DNA from: Sporosarcina globispora
GTDB taxonomy: Bacteria; Bacillota; Bacilli; Bacillales; Cytobacillaceae
Assembly (NCBI RefSeq): GCF_001274725.1
Contig: NZ_LGUF01000007.1
Location: forward strand, 1,098,562 to 1,162,561
Length of the DNA: 64,000 nucleotides
Direction: 5' to 3'
Shown here: piece after piece, positions 1-7,302 of the stretch
Numbering within the stretch: position 1 is the stretch's first letter
Layout: each line of letters opens with the position of its first letter
Position numbers and translations under genes: made by a program
Notes under the pieces: generated by a model
Told to the model about the DNA's origin: nothing
Database searches by the model: none
The model's input: only the letters and a program-made list of their open reading frames with translations

Positions 1-191
1 CAGAACGACAATATTTGAAGCAGAAAGTGTTCAAACTTAATGAGCAAAAACTGTTCAAAATTACTTGACGGTTACACACCGATGGTTTTAAATTCACTTT
101 TAATTGGGATAGTGTTAAGTGTATATCGTAGGAAGAATCTAGTATTAAATTTTTGAGTTTCGGGTTATAAGTGAAACACTTATCCTTGAGA

Positions 192-222
192 AACAGCTTT
201 CAATAACGATAGCTGTTTTTTG
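192..222 (+). terminator. Intrinsic terminator-like hairpin
   Basis: AACAGCT and AGCTGTT arms around a loop of about 12 bases are followed by a run of T. No gene inside the window precedes it, so it may end a gene lying to the left. Confidence 0.5.
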
Positions 223-259
223 AGGGTTTTTTTATGTTAGGATTAATTTGTGAATAAAT

Positions 260-335
260 ACACTTAAACAATAGGGTGCTATAATTGAACAAAGGGGCTG
301 CAGCGGCAGGCTCTTTTCTTATTGTCCTTAAGTGT
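260..335. repeat. Small element with perfect inverted ends, copy 1
   Basis: The 76-bp segment starts with ACACTTAA and ends with its reverse complement TTAAGTGT. Inside are the word AGGGTGCT, a short GC-rich palindromic core around GCTGCAGCGGCAG, and CTTTTCTTATTGT. The same order of words with inverted ends recurs at 4186-4266, so this is a dispersed repeat rather than chance. Its function is unknown; it is too short to encode a protein. Confidence 0.6.
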
Positions 336-507
336 CGGAATAGTTAAACGTGAAGAAATCTAAAATCATTAAATTTTATTAAAGTATCACCTCAAATTAT
401 TAATTTGCTATATTAAAAAAGGCTTTTGCCTTTAGCTATTAGTCTATTCTTACACAAATATCTCAGAATAAACTGTTTAGTAAGTCATGGACAAGGAGGT
501 GATGTTA

Positions 508-984
508 ATGAGAAAAAGAGAGTCAGACAACTTCGGAATTTGGTTTGGACCTTCAAATAATCCTGATAGATCTTACCGTGGCGAAGTCAGGGGCATAAGT
601 CCATCAACATGCCAACAACTTGCTGATATTATCAGGGGTGAGGTTGTTGTAGCAGCCCCAGTTTGTGTAGTTCAACGCCTCCGTGATATTGATGCAACGA
701 TTTTAGGACGTCAGACTCAATCTCCTTTAGCCCTTCCATTTGCCCTTTCCTTTGAAAATAACGGTTTAAACTTGGGAGAATCGGTAGTTCTGCAAAGAGA
801 AATTAACCCATTCATGACAGAATTACGAAGAAGAGGATTAATAGTCACTGCGGTTCATAACCACTGGCTATTTGATCGTCCGCGATTAATGTATATGCAC
901 TGGGAAAATGCTGGCGAGAGCCCGTTTAATTTTGCCAGAAAAAGCTTTGAAGCAGCAGTGGCAGCAAGGCTTTTCAGAAGATAA
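508..984 (+). CDS. DUF1259 family protein
   Basis: A protein of about 158 residues resembling the DUF1259 (LppY/LpqO-like) family. The supporting motif is VTAVHNHWLF followed by MYMHW near residues 113-133, the histidine-rich core of that family. The role of the family is unknown. Three in-frame ATGs exist (487, 502, 508). The last is chosen because AAGGAGGT at 493-500 sits seven bases before it, while the first precedes the ribosome-binding site. No signal peptide is evident. The gene stands alone and is followed by a terminator at about 1022-1055. Confidence 0.7.
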   Translation: MRKRESDNFGIWFGPSNNPDRSYRGEVRGISPSTCQQLADIIRGEVVVAAPVCVVQRLRDIDATILGRQTQSPLALPFALSFENNGLNLGESVVLQREINPFMTELRRRGLIVTAVHNHWLFDRPRLMYMHWENAGESPFNFARKSFEAAVAARLFRR

Positions 985-1021
985 GCTGCTTGTAAAGATG
1001 GTGGAAATCTGTTAAATGTAG

Positions 1022-1056
1022 AGGCGATGCTTATAAAAGTGTCGCCTTTTTATCTT
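1022..1056 (+). terminator. Terminator after the DUF1259 gene
   Basis: The arms GGCGAtgCT and AGtgTCGCC form a hairpin directly followed by TTTTT, about 37 bases after the stop codon. Confidence 0.6.
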
Positions 1057-1181
1057 TCAACTAACAAAGAAGATTGTGAAAACTCGTGTTTTTTGAATAA
1101 GGAATAAAACCAGAATGAAGAAAACTCCCCCAATATTGAACATATCCCCGTCAAGTAGACGGTATAAAAAATAACCACCCT

Positions 1182-1573
1182 TTTTTCATATAATATACAT
1201 GCAGTTTTTAATTCATGCATTGTTTCTAAATAGCACTTTTCATATTGTTTAGAGGCAAATTACAAAGCTGTTTCAATTAGTTTCTTGGAAAGCCCTAAAC
1301 CTTGTGCTTTTGGACTTAAGTAAAGCTTTTGTAATTCGCAAACATTATCCTGTTCGTTAAACGGTGCTATACCAATTCCACCTGAACTTCTCCATCTATT
1401 TCTACTACCCAATAGTTCGCATGTTTTAAATTACTATAATATTGGTGAAGATCGTTAAGTTGAGGATCAAAATAAGCTGTTCCAGGAATCGCTAATCCAA
1501 GTGATTTTAATGAATCTTGTATAATTTTTTTTACTTTTGCATTGTCGTCTTTTTTAATTTCTCGAATAATCAT
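1182..1573 (-). pseudogene. Broken GNAT acetyltransferase
   Basis: The first 68 codons (1573 down to about 1370) read as the N-terminus of a GCN5-related acetyltransferase (MIIREIKKDD..., WVVEIDGEVQ). A one-frame shift near 1370-1380 then moves the remainder into another frame, which reads GGIGIAPF, then LQKLYLSPKAQGLGLSKKLI, the acetyl-CoA-binding region. An in-frame TAA at 1260-1262 follows, and beyond it the same frame still reads YEKCYLETM and ILYEK, typical of the family's C-terminus. One frameshift plus one nonsense codon, and a lost tail, mean the gene is decayed. Its former substrate cannot be told. Confidence 0.8.
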
Positions 1574-1676
1574 TTCCGATCTCCTTCAATTAGGTCTTAA
1601 TAAAGATTGCGATAGGTTTTTAAAGATCCAGTTATATTAATATTAAATGTGGACTAAGTCAACAAAAGGAGAATGT

Positions 1677-1862
1677 ATGGATAAGAAATTATTTATGATA
1701 TCAGACAATTTAATCGTTTTTATACAAAGGTACCTGGTTTATTTAATAACCAAATTCTGGATATATTTTTTATTTTTGCTTAAAACAAAAAAATACAATA
1801 AAAATGTTATACAAATTAATAAAAATTTATTGATAATCGATAAAATATATATTAAAATCTAA
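1677..1862 (+). CDS. Possible small membrane protein or gene fragment
   Basis: A 61-codon frame beginning MDKKLFMISD with AAAGGAG about six bases upstream, followed by a hydrophobic stretch (YLVYLITKFWIYFLFLL) and a lysine/asparagine/isoleucine-rich tail. The composition is very AT-rich and the tail looks like read-through of non-coding DNA. It may be the decayed N-terminus of a membrane protein. I do not recognise a family. Confidence 0.25.
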   Translation: MDKKLFMISDNLIVFIQRYLVYLITKFWIYFLFLLKTKKYNKNVIQINKNLLIIDKIYIKI

Positions 1863-1890
1863 ATCAGAATAAATAAGTGAGGTGCTTACT

Positions 1891-2373
1891 ATGGAAAAAG
1901 TAACAACGTTGTTTTTAAAAATAGCTGTTTTTCTTTTAGGAGTCCCAGTTCTTGCTCTGTGCATCTTTTTGGTGCCTGAGATGGCGAATCTTGCAGCAAA
2001 TTTGCTTCCAGAGTTTGCTTTTATAAAATATCTCGTTTTCATCGCTTTTGATGCATCGGCGATACCTTTTTACTTTGCTTTGTATCAGGCTTTCAAACTC
2101 TTACACTATATTGACAAAAATAAAGCTTTCTCCGATTTATCTGTAAAAGCTTTAAAGAAAATCAAATACTGTGCCATCACAATCAGTATTTTGCATGTGC
2201 TAGTTTGGCCGCTCTTCTATATCTTTGCGGAAGTAGACGACGCACCAGGAGTTATCTTTGTCGGATTGGTTGTTCCTTTTGCTTCGATGGTTATCGCAGT
2301 CTTTGCGGCTGTTCTCCAAAAACTTTTACAAGAAGCAATTAATATCAAATCAGAAAATGATTTAACGGTCTGA
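1891..2373 (+). CDS. DUF2975 membrane protein (YoaS-like)
   Basis: A protein of 160 residues with four predicted membrane segments (about residues 6-28, 42-62, 92-113 and 124-146), matching the DUF2975 family to which B. subtilis YoaS belongs. The ATG at 1891 is chosen because TGAGGTG lies six bases before it; an in-frame GTG at 1882 overlaps that ribosome-binding site. It is followed after 11 bases by a Cro/CI-type regulator, the same pairing as yoaS-yozG, so the two are probably one functional unit. The biochemical role is unknown. Confidence 0.7.
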   Translation: MEKVTTLFLKIAVFLLGVPVLALCIFLVPEMANLAANLLPEFAFIKYLVFIAFDASAIPFYFALYQAFKLLHYIDKNKAFSDLSVKALKKIKYCAITISILHVLVWPLFYIFAEVDDAPGVIFVGLVVPFASMVIAVFAAVLQKLLQEAINIKSENDLTV

Positions 2374-2384
2374 GGTGAATAACA

Positions 2385-2600
2385 ATGGCAATTATAATCA
2401 ATATTGATGTGATGTTAGCAAAAAGGAAAATGAGCGTAACAGAACTTTCGGAGAAGGTTGGAATAACAATGGCGAACCTTTCTATATTGAAAAATGGAAA
2501 GGCAAAAGCGATTCGATTATCCACTTTAGAGGCAATTTGTAAGGCTTTAGAATGCCAGCCTGGAGATATTTTAGAATACAAAAGTGACGAAGACAGTTAA
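2385..2600 (+). CDS. Small Cro/CI-family regulator (YozG-like)
   Basis: A 71-residue protein that is almost entirely one helix-turn-helix domain: a recognisable XRE pattern runs from LAKRKMSVTELSEKVGIT through MANLSILKNGKA to LEAICKALECQPGDIL. It starts 11 bases after the DUF2975 gene, with GAGGTGAATAACA giving its ribosome-binding site. Relatives of this size are encoded beside DUF2975 membrane proteins in many Firmicutes, and the regulator probably controls this pair. The DNA target is not visible from the sequence. Confidence 0.8.
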   Translation: MAIIINIDVMLAKRKMSVTELSEKVGITMANLSILKNGKAKAIRLSTLEAICKALECQPGDILEYKSDEDS

Positions 2601-2648
2601 ACATTGTGGAGGAAACTTAATATAACAATTATTAGGGGAGGTATAACT

Positions 2649-3896
2649 ATGGACATTAACAATTTGATTATTGAAAATATTGCTAACCCTCATGAACTGG
2701 AGAGAATGTATAGAAAAGACCCGAAAGCTTTTAAAAAGTCATTCTCACACGCATGGGAACAAAATCCTGATTCTCAGGTTCTTAGTGTTTGGTATGAAAG
2801 ATTGCATTTCAAGGAGACGGCAAATACAGAAAAATCTTCCTTGCTTCAAAAAGGTTTCTTATTCATGGGCATTTTAGCCATTCTGGCCGGGATAAGCACC
2901 AGGATCATTTTCCATTTTGTCGAACAGGAAGCAATTGCTCCAATTAACCTGGCTTTTGGTATAATTCCCTTTATTGCTGCCTATTTTGTTTACAATAATA
3001 CTCCGAAAAAAAGTGTTATTTATTCCCTTGCAGCGTTATTCCTAATTTCCGGGTTTTATCTTAATATGCTGCCATTAAATTATAAAGACAGTATTATCCT
3101 TGCTTATTTACACCTTCCCATATTCTTATGGGTATTGGTAGGGCTTGCATTTACAGGAAATGAATATTCAAAAGGCAGTACAAGATTAGCCTATATTAAA
3201 TTTAATTTGGAATATTGTATTCTCTACGCCAGCATGGCAGTTAGCGGAATGGTACTAGCAGCATTAACCATGCAGTTATTTAGCTTTGTTGGCTTGGATA
3301 TAGAAGACTTCTATTTTAGTAATGTCGTTTTATTTGGTGCTGCCGCTCTCGCTATTGTGGCTGCATACCTGGTATCAATGAATCTTAAACTTGCTAAGAA
3401 TATTACACCATATATAGCTAAAATTTTTAGTCCTCTTGTCCTGGTCACATTGTTGGTCTATCTTATAACGGTTATATGGGTCGGAAAAAATCCATTCTTG
3501 GACCGCAATTTCCTGATAGCCTTCAACGGAATACTCCTTGGTGTATTGGCCGTTACCATATTTTCCATTATCGAGAGCGACTCAGACGAGAAAAAGAACA
3601 TTTCAGATTATATAAATTTTGCCTTAATTGTTCTTGCGCTTATCATTGACAGTGTGGCTTTGTCAGCCATCGTGTTCAGACTTTCTTCTTATGGGATTAC
3701 GCCTAATAGACTTGCTGTTTTAGGAGTAAACATACTTATCTGGGCAAATCTAATTTGGATTATGCTCTCCTATATGCGTTTTCTACAAAACAAATCCGGA
3801 CCTTCAAATATCCAAGATGCCGTTACTAAGTATTTGCCGGTCTACGGACTTTGGGCAGCTTTCGTTACATTTACTTTTCCTATAATTTTTAATTAG
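2649..3896 (+). CDS. DUF4153-like multipass membrane protein
   Basis: A protein of 415 residues. A soluble head of about 60 residues has the permease-prefix look (IIENIANPHELERMY..FKKSFSHAWE), then about ten to twelve hydrophobic segments follow. The segment ALSAIVFRLSSYGITPNRLA near the C-terminus is typical of DUF4153 proteins. The ATG at 2649 is preferred over upstream in-frame codons because GGGGAGGT lies at 2635-2642. It follows the DUF2975/regulator pair by 48 bases and is probably co-transcribed. Its function is unknown; transport or envelope sensing would only be a guess. Confidence 0.65.
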   Translation: MDINNLIIENIANPHELERMYRKDPKAFKKSFSHAWEQNPDSQVLSVWYERLHFKETANTEKSSLLQKGFLFMGILAILAGISTRIIFHFVEQEAIAPINLAFGIIPFIAAYFVYNNTPKKSVIYSLAALFLISGFYLNMLPLNYKDSIILAYLHLPIFLWVLVGLAFTGNEYSKGSTRLAYIKFNLEYCILYASMAVSGMVLAALTMQLFSFVGLDIEDFYFSNVVLFGAAALAIVAAYLVSMNLKLAKNITPYIAKIFSPLVLVTLLVYLITVIWVGKNPFLDRNFLIAFNGILLGVLAVTIFSIIESDSDEKKNISDYINFALIVLALIIDSVALSAIVFRLSSYGITPNRLAVLGVNILIWANLIWIMLSYMRFLQNKSGPSNIQDAVTKYLPVYGLWAAFVTFTFPIIFN

Positions 3897-4418
3897 AAAG
3901 GCTCTGTTATTGTAACGAAAAGCTAATCTTCTATAACGTATAAAATCCTTAGAGCCGATATTATGCAGCTTTTTATACAGAGTTGCATAGTTTTGGCTTA
4001 TTTTCATTACTAAAGTTAAAAAGAGGGTATTCAAACTAGAAGACATAATATATTGTTGCAACTGGATTCTTTAAAATATGTCAAGTTTCATGTGCCCAAC
4101 GAAAAAGGACTTCATGAACATATTTGATAAGCTAAACTTGCAGGTTTTAAGTTGAGTTTGAGATTAAATGTGAAAAGATGTACTTACACTAAATGGTGCA
4201 ATACTTTAAGATCTAGCTGCAATCCCAGGTGGCTTTTCTTATTGTACAAAAGGGGCAGTTTAGTGTAATAAGAAGTGTTACAATAGTTGTAAAAAATTTG
4301 TAGTTATAAAATGAATAATATTCTTCATTCAGGTGCAATTTTATTGTTTATTATTGGTTACTTTATTGATATTGTGAAAGAGCACACTTGAGGTAACAAC
4401 GCAGGTTACATTAAGAAA
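3897..4418. other. Gene-free stretch with one repeat
   Basis: I see no supportable gene. The segment contains the second copy of the small inverted-end element (4186-4266) and otherwise AT-rich sequence with stops in all frames. Confidence 0.5.
4186..4266. repeat. Small element with perfect inverted ends, copy 2
   Basis: ACACTAAA at the left and TTTAGTGT at the right are perfect reverse complements. The interior shares the order of words seen at 260-335: GGTGC, a GC-rich core, GGCTTTTCTTATTGT, then a block beginning AAAAGGGGC. The length is 81 bp. Confidence 0.55.
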
Positions 4419-4447
4419 GGGAGCAGATTAAAAGTTCTGCTCCCCTT
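4419..4447 (-). terminator. Terminator of the DUF3231 gene
   Basis: GGAGCAGA and TCTGCTCC form a strong stem just beyond the stop codon of the minus-strand gene ending at 4466. On that strand it is followed by a weak pyrimidine-rich tail (CTTTCTT). Confidence 0.55.
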
Positions 4448-4465
4448 GTACCAGTTTTAAATTAA

Positions 4466-4978
4466 CTAACAATCTTCAGCTTTATAATGGTGTAATGGTG
4501 GTGGAATTAACCATCCTTTTTCTTTATTTAGACGTAGAACTTTAGCTCCAAGTGCTGCCTTTTGAATATGGAACTGTCCGAACATCATAGCTATATCTTC
4601 TCTAATGGATTGTCCCATAATCGTACTACACGCTACTAATCCTGCTGCAATGCTCGCAGAAAGCATAGCAGCTATTTCAGGGTCTGAAAAGCGTGCTCCG
4701 GCTGGAATGTCATCTAAGCAAGCTTTAGGTCGCTCAGGAGGTGTTGGAGGTAATCCAATTCCATTCGCTTTTAATAAAGTTTCAATCTGTTTGATTTCTT
4801 GTTGTCCACCCTGAATGGCTTCCTCAAGTAATTTTTGCAAATCTTCGTCACCTGCATGGTTTAGGTGAGTTTGATAACCTGCAATTGCCCCTTTAGCTGT
4901 TAATAGAAACGACCATGTACTAAATACTTCACCGTAGTGCATTGGCTCATCTGTTGGATTTCCACTTAAAATTCCCAT
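4466..4978 (-). CDS. DUF3231 family protein
   Basis: A protein of 170 residues with the features of DUF3231: an all-helical, ferritin-like single repeat with PMHYGEVFSTWSFLLTAKG at the start, GLPPTPPERP in the middle and GWLIPPPLHH near the end. Longer members carry two such repeats; this is the one-repeat form. The start at 4978 is chosen because GGAGG lies just upstream of it; the in-frame ATG 30 bases further up has no good ribosome-binding site. The family is common in Bacillus, often near stress or spore genes, but no activity is established. Confidence 0.75.
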   Translation of the reverse strand: MGILSGNPTDEPMHYGEVFSTWSFLLTAKGAIAGYQTHLNHAGDEDLQKLLEEAIQGGQQEIKQIETLLKANGIGLPPTPPERPKACLDDIPAGARFSDPEIAAMLSASIAAGLVACSTIMGQSIREDIAMMFGQFHIQKAALGAKVLRLNKEKGWLIPPPLHHYKAEDC

Positions 4979-5844
4979 TGTAATCCTCCCTAATTGAAAA
5001 ATATTCATTGAGCGACCTTCCTTTCTTCACAATTGGTCACCTTTTTTATAATCTCCAAAAGAAATAAAGGTATCCTTCATTTTTACTAATGGTTGATAAA
5101 GGTATAAATTCTAATTTTAACTTAAATGGTTTTATGGACTTAATGAATGTTGATTAATACAGTTGGGGAAATTACTTATTAAAGGAGGGAAACGATTCTC
5201 CATCATCTACCATGAAAATGAACTTCTGTAATTTAGGGAAAAGGCAATACATAAGAAGGCGCAGTTTATTCGTCTTTTTAGAGGAGAGCGCCTAATTCAT
5301 TGATCTATTATAGGTAAGTGGACCGAAGGGTGCTTTTGTTCAATATCCCATTATTAGTAAGTCAAAATATGTAAGTTTTTATTCATTTCTTTGCATATTT
5401 TCGTCTTTTTTACATTCAAAAAACATATTGCCAAATCACCTTATAAGTTGGTTATAGCTTTGAATAAAGTTTGATTAAAAAAACTCTGCTGCTTGATAAT
5501 TTAGCAGGAATAAGAAGGCGTCTTTTTGTATGGACAACACATTTAAGGGATTGAGTTTATTGAGGTGTAAAAAAGATTGTGAAGTATTGCACTTAAAGTA
5601 ACGGGTGCTATTGTTGAATAAAACTTAGATTTTTAAACGACTTTATTGTTATATTTTTTAGTGTAGTGAAGTATCTTACATCTAAAATTAAACAACTATA
5701 TTTTTAACCCCGTCCTAGATTTAGAACGGGGTATGCTTGTTTGAGCTTTTAAAATTAAATAACTTTATTGTCATTTTACACACAAAAGAAAAAGATAACC
5801 TAATTCTTCAAAATCAATAAAAGGAGATTCTTGAATAAAGAAGG
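4979..5844. other. Gene-free stretch with decayed repeats
   Basis: No supportable gene in about 870 bases. It holds the promoter side of the DUF3231 gene, two copies of a GGGTGCT word followed by TTGTT (near 5328 and 5598), the second preceded by CACTTAAAGTAAC as in the inverted-end element at 260. A hairpin without a T-run lies at about 5708-5731 (CCCCGT / ACGGGG). These look like remains of the same small-repeat family. Confidence 0.45.
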
Positions 5845-5890
5845 AACCCCTCGTTTGCGAAAACTTTCATACAAACGAGGGGTTTTTTGC
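5845..5890. terminator. Strong intrinsic terminator
   Basis: ACCCCTCGTTTG and CAAACGAGGGGT pair over 12 bases and are followed by TTTTTT on the plus strand. It lies directly downstream of the minus-strand nucleotidase remnant and may act in both directions. Confidence 0.75.
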
Positions 5891-5898
5891 ATTACAAC

Positions 5899-6259
5899 TT
5901 ATTGAGAATTAGATGCTGATGTGACACGGTTTAGTGCTGGTGGTTCTATGACCTTCTGTTCCTTTAAATAGTTTATGAATGCCCAATAGTCGACTTCAGC
6001 CCGAACAGGGTCACGATATTGTTTAAATGTCGGGTATCCATCAGCTCCGATAACCAAATATGCTAATGCAGCCACGCGGTAAGAGCGATTCAGGTCGAGA
6101 GGCTCCCCATTAATGTTAACGTTTTGTGGATCAATTCTTTCATTAATTGGTTTGCTTTTGTCGTAACTATAGTGCACATTGTGCGAAACAGCGAGCGGGT
6201 AAAAGCCATCGGAGCCGTCCGGTTTCTTTCTCCACTGTTCGTGGTCGTTGGAGTCAGAC
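5899..6259 (-). pseudogene. C-terminal remnant of a 5'-nucleotidase/cyclic phosphodiesterase
   Basis: The open frame reads ...KKPDGSDGFYPLAVSHNVHYSYDKSKPINERI, then VNINGEPLDLNRSYRVAALAYLVIGADGYPTF. That is the end of the substrate-binding domain of UshA/YfkN-type 5'-nucleotidases, with the usual GADGY/GGDGY loop. An in-frame TAG at 6260-6262 stops the frame upstream, and no metallophosphatase domain or signal peptide is present before it. Only about the last 120 residues of a protein normally well over 500 residues remain. Confidence 0.8.
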
Positions 6260-6262
6260 TAT

Positions 6263-6582
6263 AGGATGGGCTCTAAGGCACCATAGTTTATCGACCTTCC
6301 TCTCCCAGCCTTAGAAACAGTATCGACGGATTAAATATATTTTCATTCTTTGTGGTGAAGCGCTGATTTTTGCGCTTCATGGATGGCTATAGGGTGCTTT
6401 TGTTAAATATGCATAAGCCTGTATCATAAATAAATTAAAAGATACAGGCTTATTATTTCAATTTATCTCTCAATTTGTTGATGACTTCAAAGCAAACCAT
6501 ACCCACCTTTATTGTTCTCGTAAGAACAAAAGCCTTTTTCCGTCATTCATTTGGGGACCTGATATAGAAAAAATTAGTTTTC
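6263..6582. other. Gene-free stretch
   Basis: I see no gene. Contents: a TAGGGTGCTTTTGTTAAAT word near 6391 and a hairpin at about 6416-6463 (AAGCCTGTATC / GATACAGGCTT) without a clear T-run. Confidence 0.4.
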
Positions 6583-6816
6583 CTAATTATATTTTTTAAT
6601 AACCTGTTTAATTTGAAGGTTTAGTTTGATTGCCAGCTCTAATGTTGTTATAAACCTCTTTTGAAAGTCTATGAAGTTTTGAAATGGAATGATGTTAGTA
6701 CCTTCATGGTCAAAATCACCAAATCGACCACTTTTTATCCAATACTGAATATCAGATTTTTCAATTCCTAAGAGGAACGATATTTCTCTAAATGAGATAA
6801 ACTCTGTCTCCTTAAA
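6583..6816 (-). pseudogene. Helix-turn-helix protein fragment
   Basis: The minus strand carries 77 open codons ending at TAG (6583-6585). The translation contains FISFREISFLLGIEKSDIQY then WIKSGRFGDF, the pattern of an excisionase/MerR-like DNA-binding domain, followed by a helical stretch (FIDFQKRFITTLELAIKL). There is no plausible start codon in the frame before a TAA at 6817-6819, so this is a truncated gene rather than an intact small regulator. It may be a relic of a mobile element. Confidence 0.5.
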
Positions 6817-6931
6817 TTAGCAGGTACTGCTAGCTGGAATGGATATTAACTAAAAATATAGACCCGGAATTGAAAAAAGAGCTGCTTTGGTCTGAATACC
6901 TGCGATTAATGCAGGTATTTTTTTATATATA

Positions 6932-7170
6932 GATCTGTTAAATCTCATTGTTGTTTTAGCACCTGTTGATTGGAGTGGAAGGCCTGAGCTCCTCGAAAAT
7001 GCTATCGCATTTCCTTCGTGCGGTGTTTACTCAGGAGATGCTTATTCAAAGTCCTGCGGGAGAGCATACCAAGGGGAGACCCCGCAGGTGCAAAGCGTCG
7101 AGGCGGCTCCCGGTAGCCCCGCGGAGAGCGAGTGTCTCGTGCTGATATCAACAGCCAAATTTAACAGAGC
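6932..7170 (+). repeat. MITE-like element, copy 1 (inverted relative to copy 2)
   Basis: Near-inverted ends (GATCTGTTAAA ... TTTAACAGAGC) enclose about 239 bp with no gene. Its reverse complement matches 12985-13229 over most of its length, including CAGGACTTTGAATAAGCATC, GAGTAAACACCGCACGAAGG and GTTGATNTCAGCACGAG. The two copies sit on either side of the glycosyltransferase island in opposite orientations. Confidence 0.8.
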
Positions 7171-7302
7171 TTATTATTTTTTCAAAGCTCTGCCGAACCT
7201 TAAAAAGTGAGCTAATTTGATTCATATGACCATACCGTTAATGGAGTAGCCCCATAGAATACTAGTACCAGCTTTATATTTGCTTAAAAATGGGGTTGAG
7301 AT

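Larger units (their letters stand above)
1..507. other. Gene-free left edge
   Basis: I see no credible gene here. The first 75 bases hold two spaced words of the form GTTCAAAnTT (near 30 and 53) that could be the end of a neighbouring insertion sequence, but no transposase is visible. A hairpin with a T-run lies at 192-221 and a small element with inverted ends at 260-335; both are listed separately. The rest is AT-rich sequence leading into the promoter and ribosome-binding site of the gene starting at 508. Confidence 0.5.

Noticed and set aside
1367-1573. 68-residue protein as an intact small gene
   Set aside because: It is the N-terminal part of a GNAT enzyme whose remainder continues in another frame.
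5899-6177. 92-residue protein as an intact gene
   Set aside because: The frame extends upstream without a start or ribosome-binding site to a stop, and the homology is only to the last part of 5'-nucleotidases.
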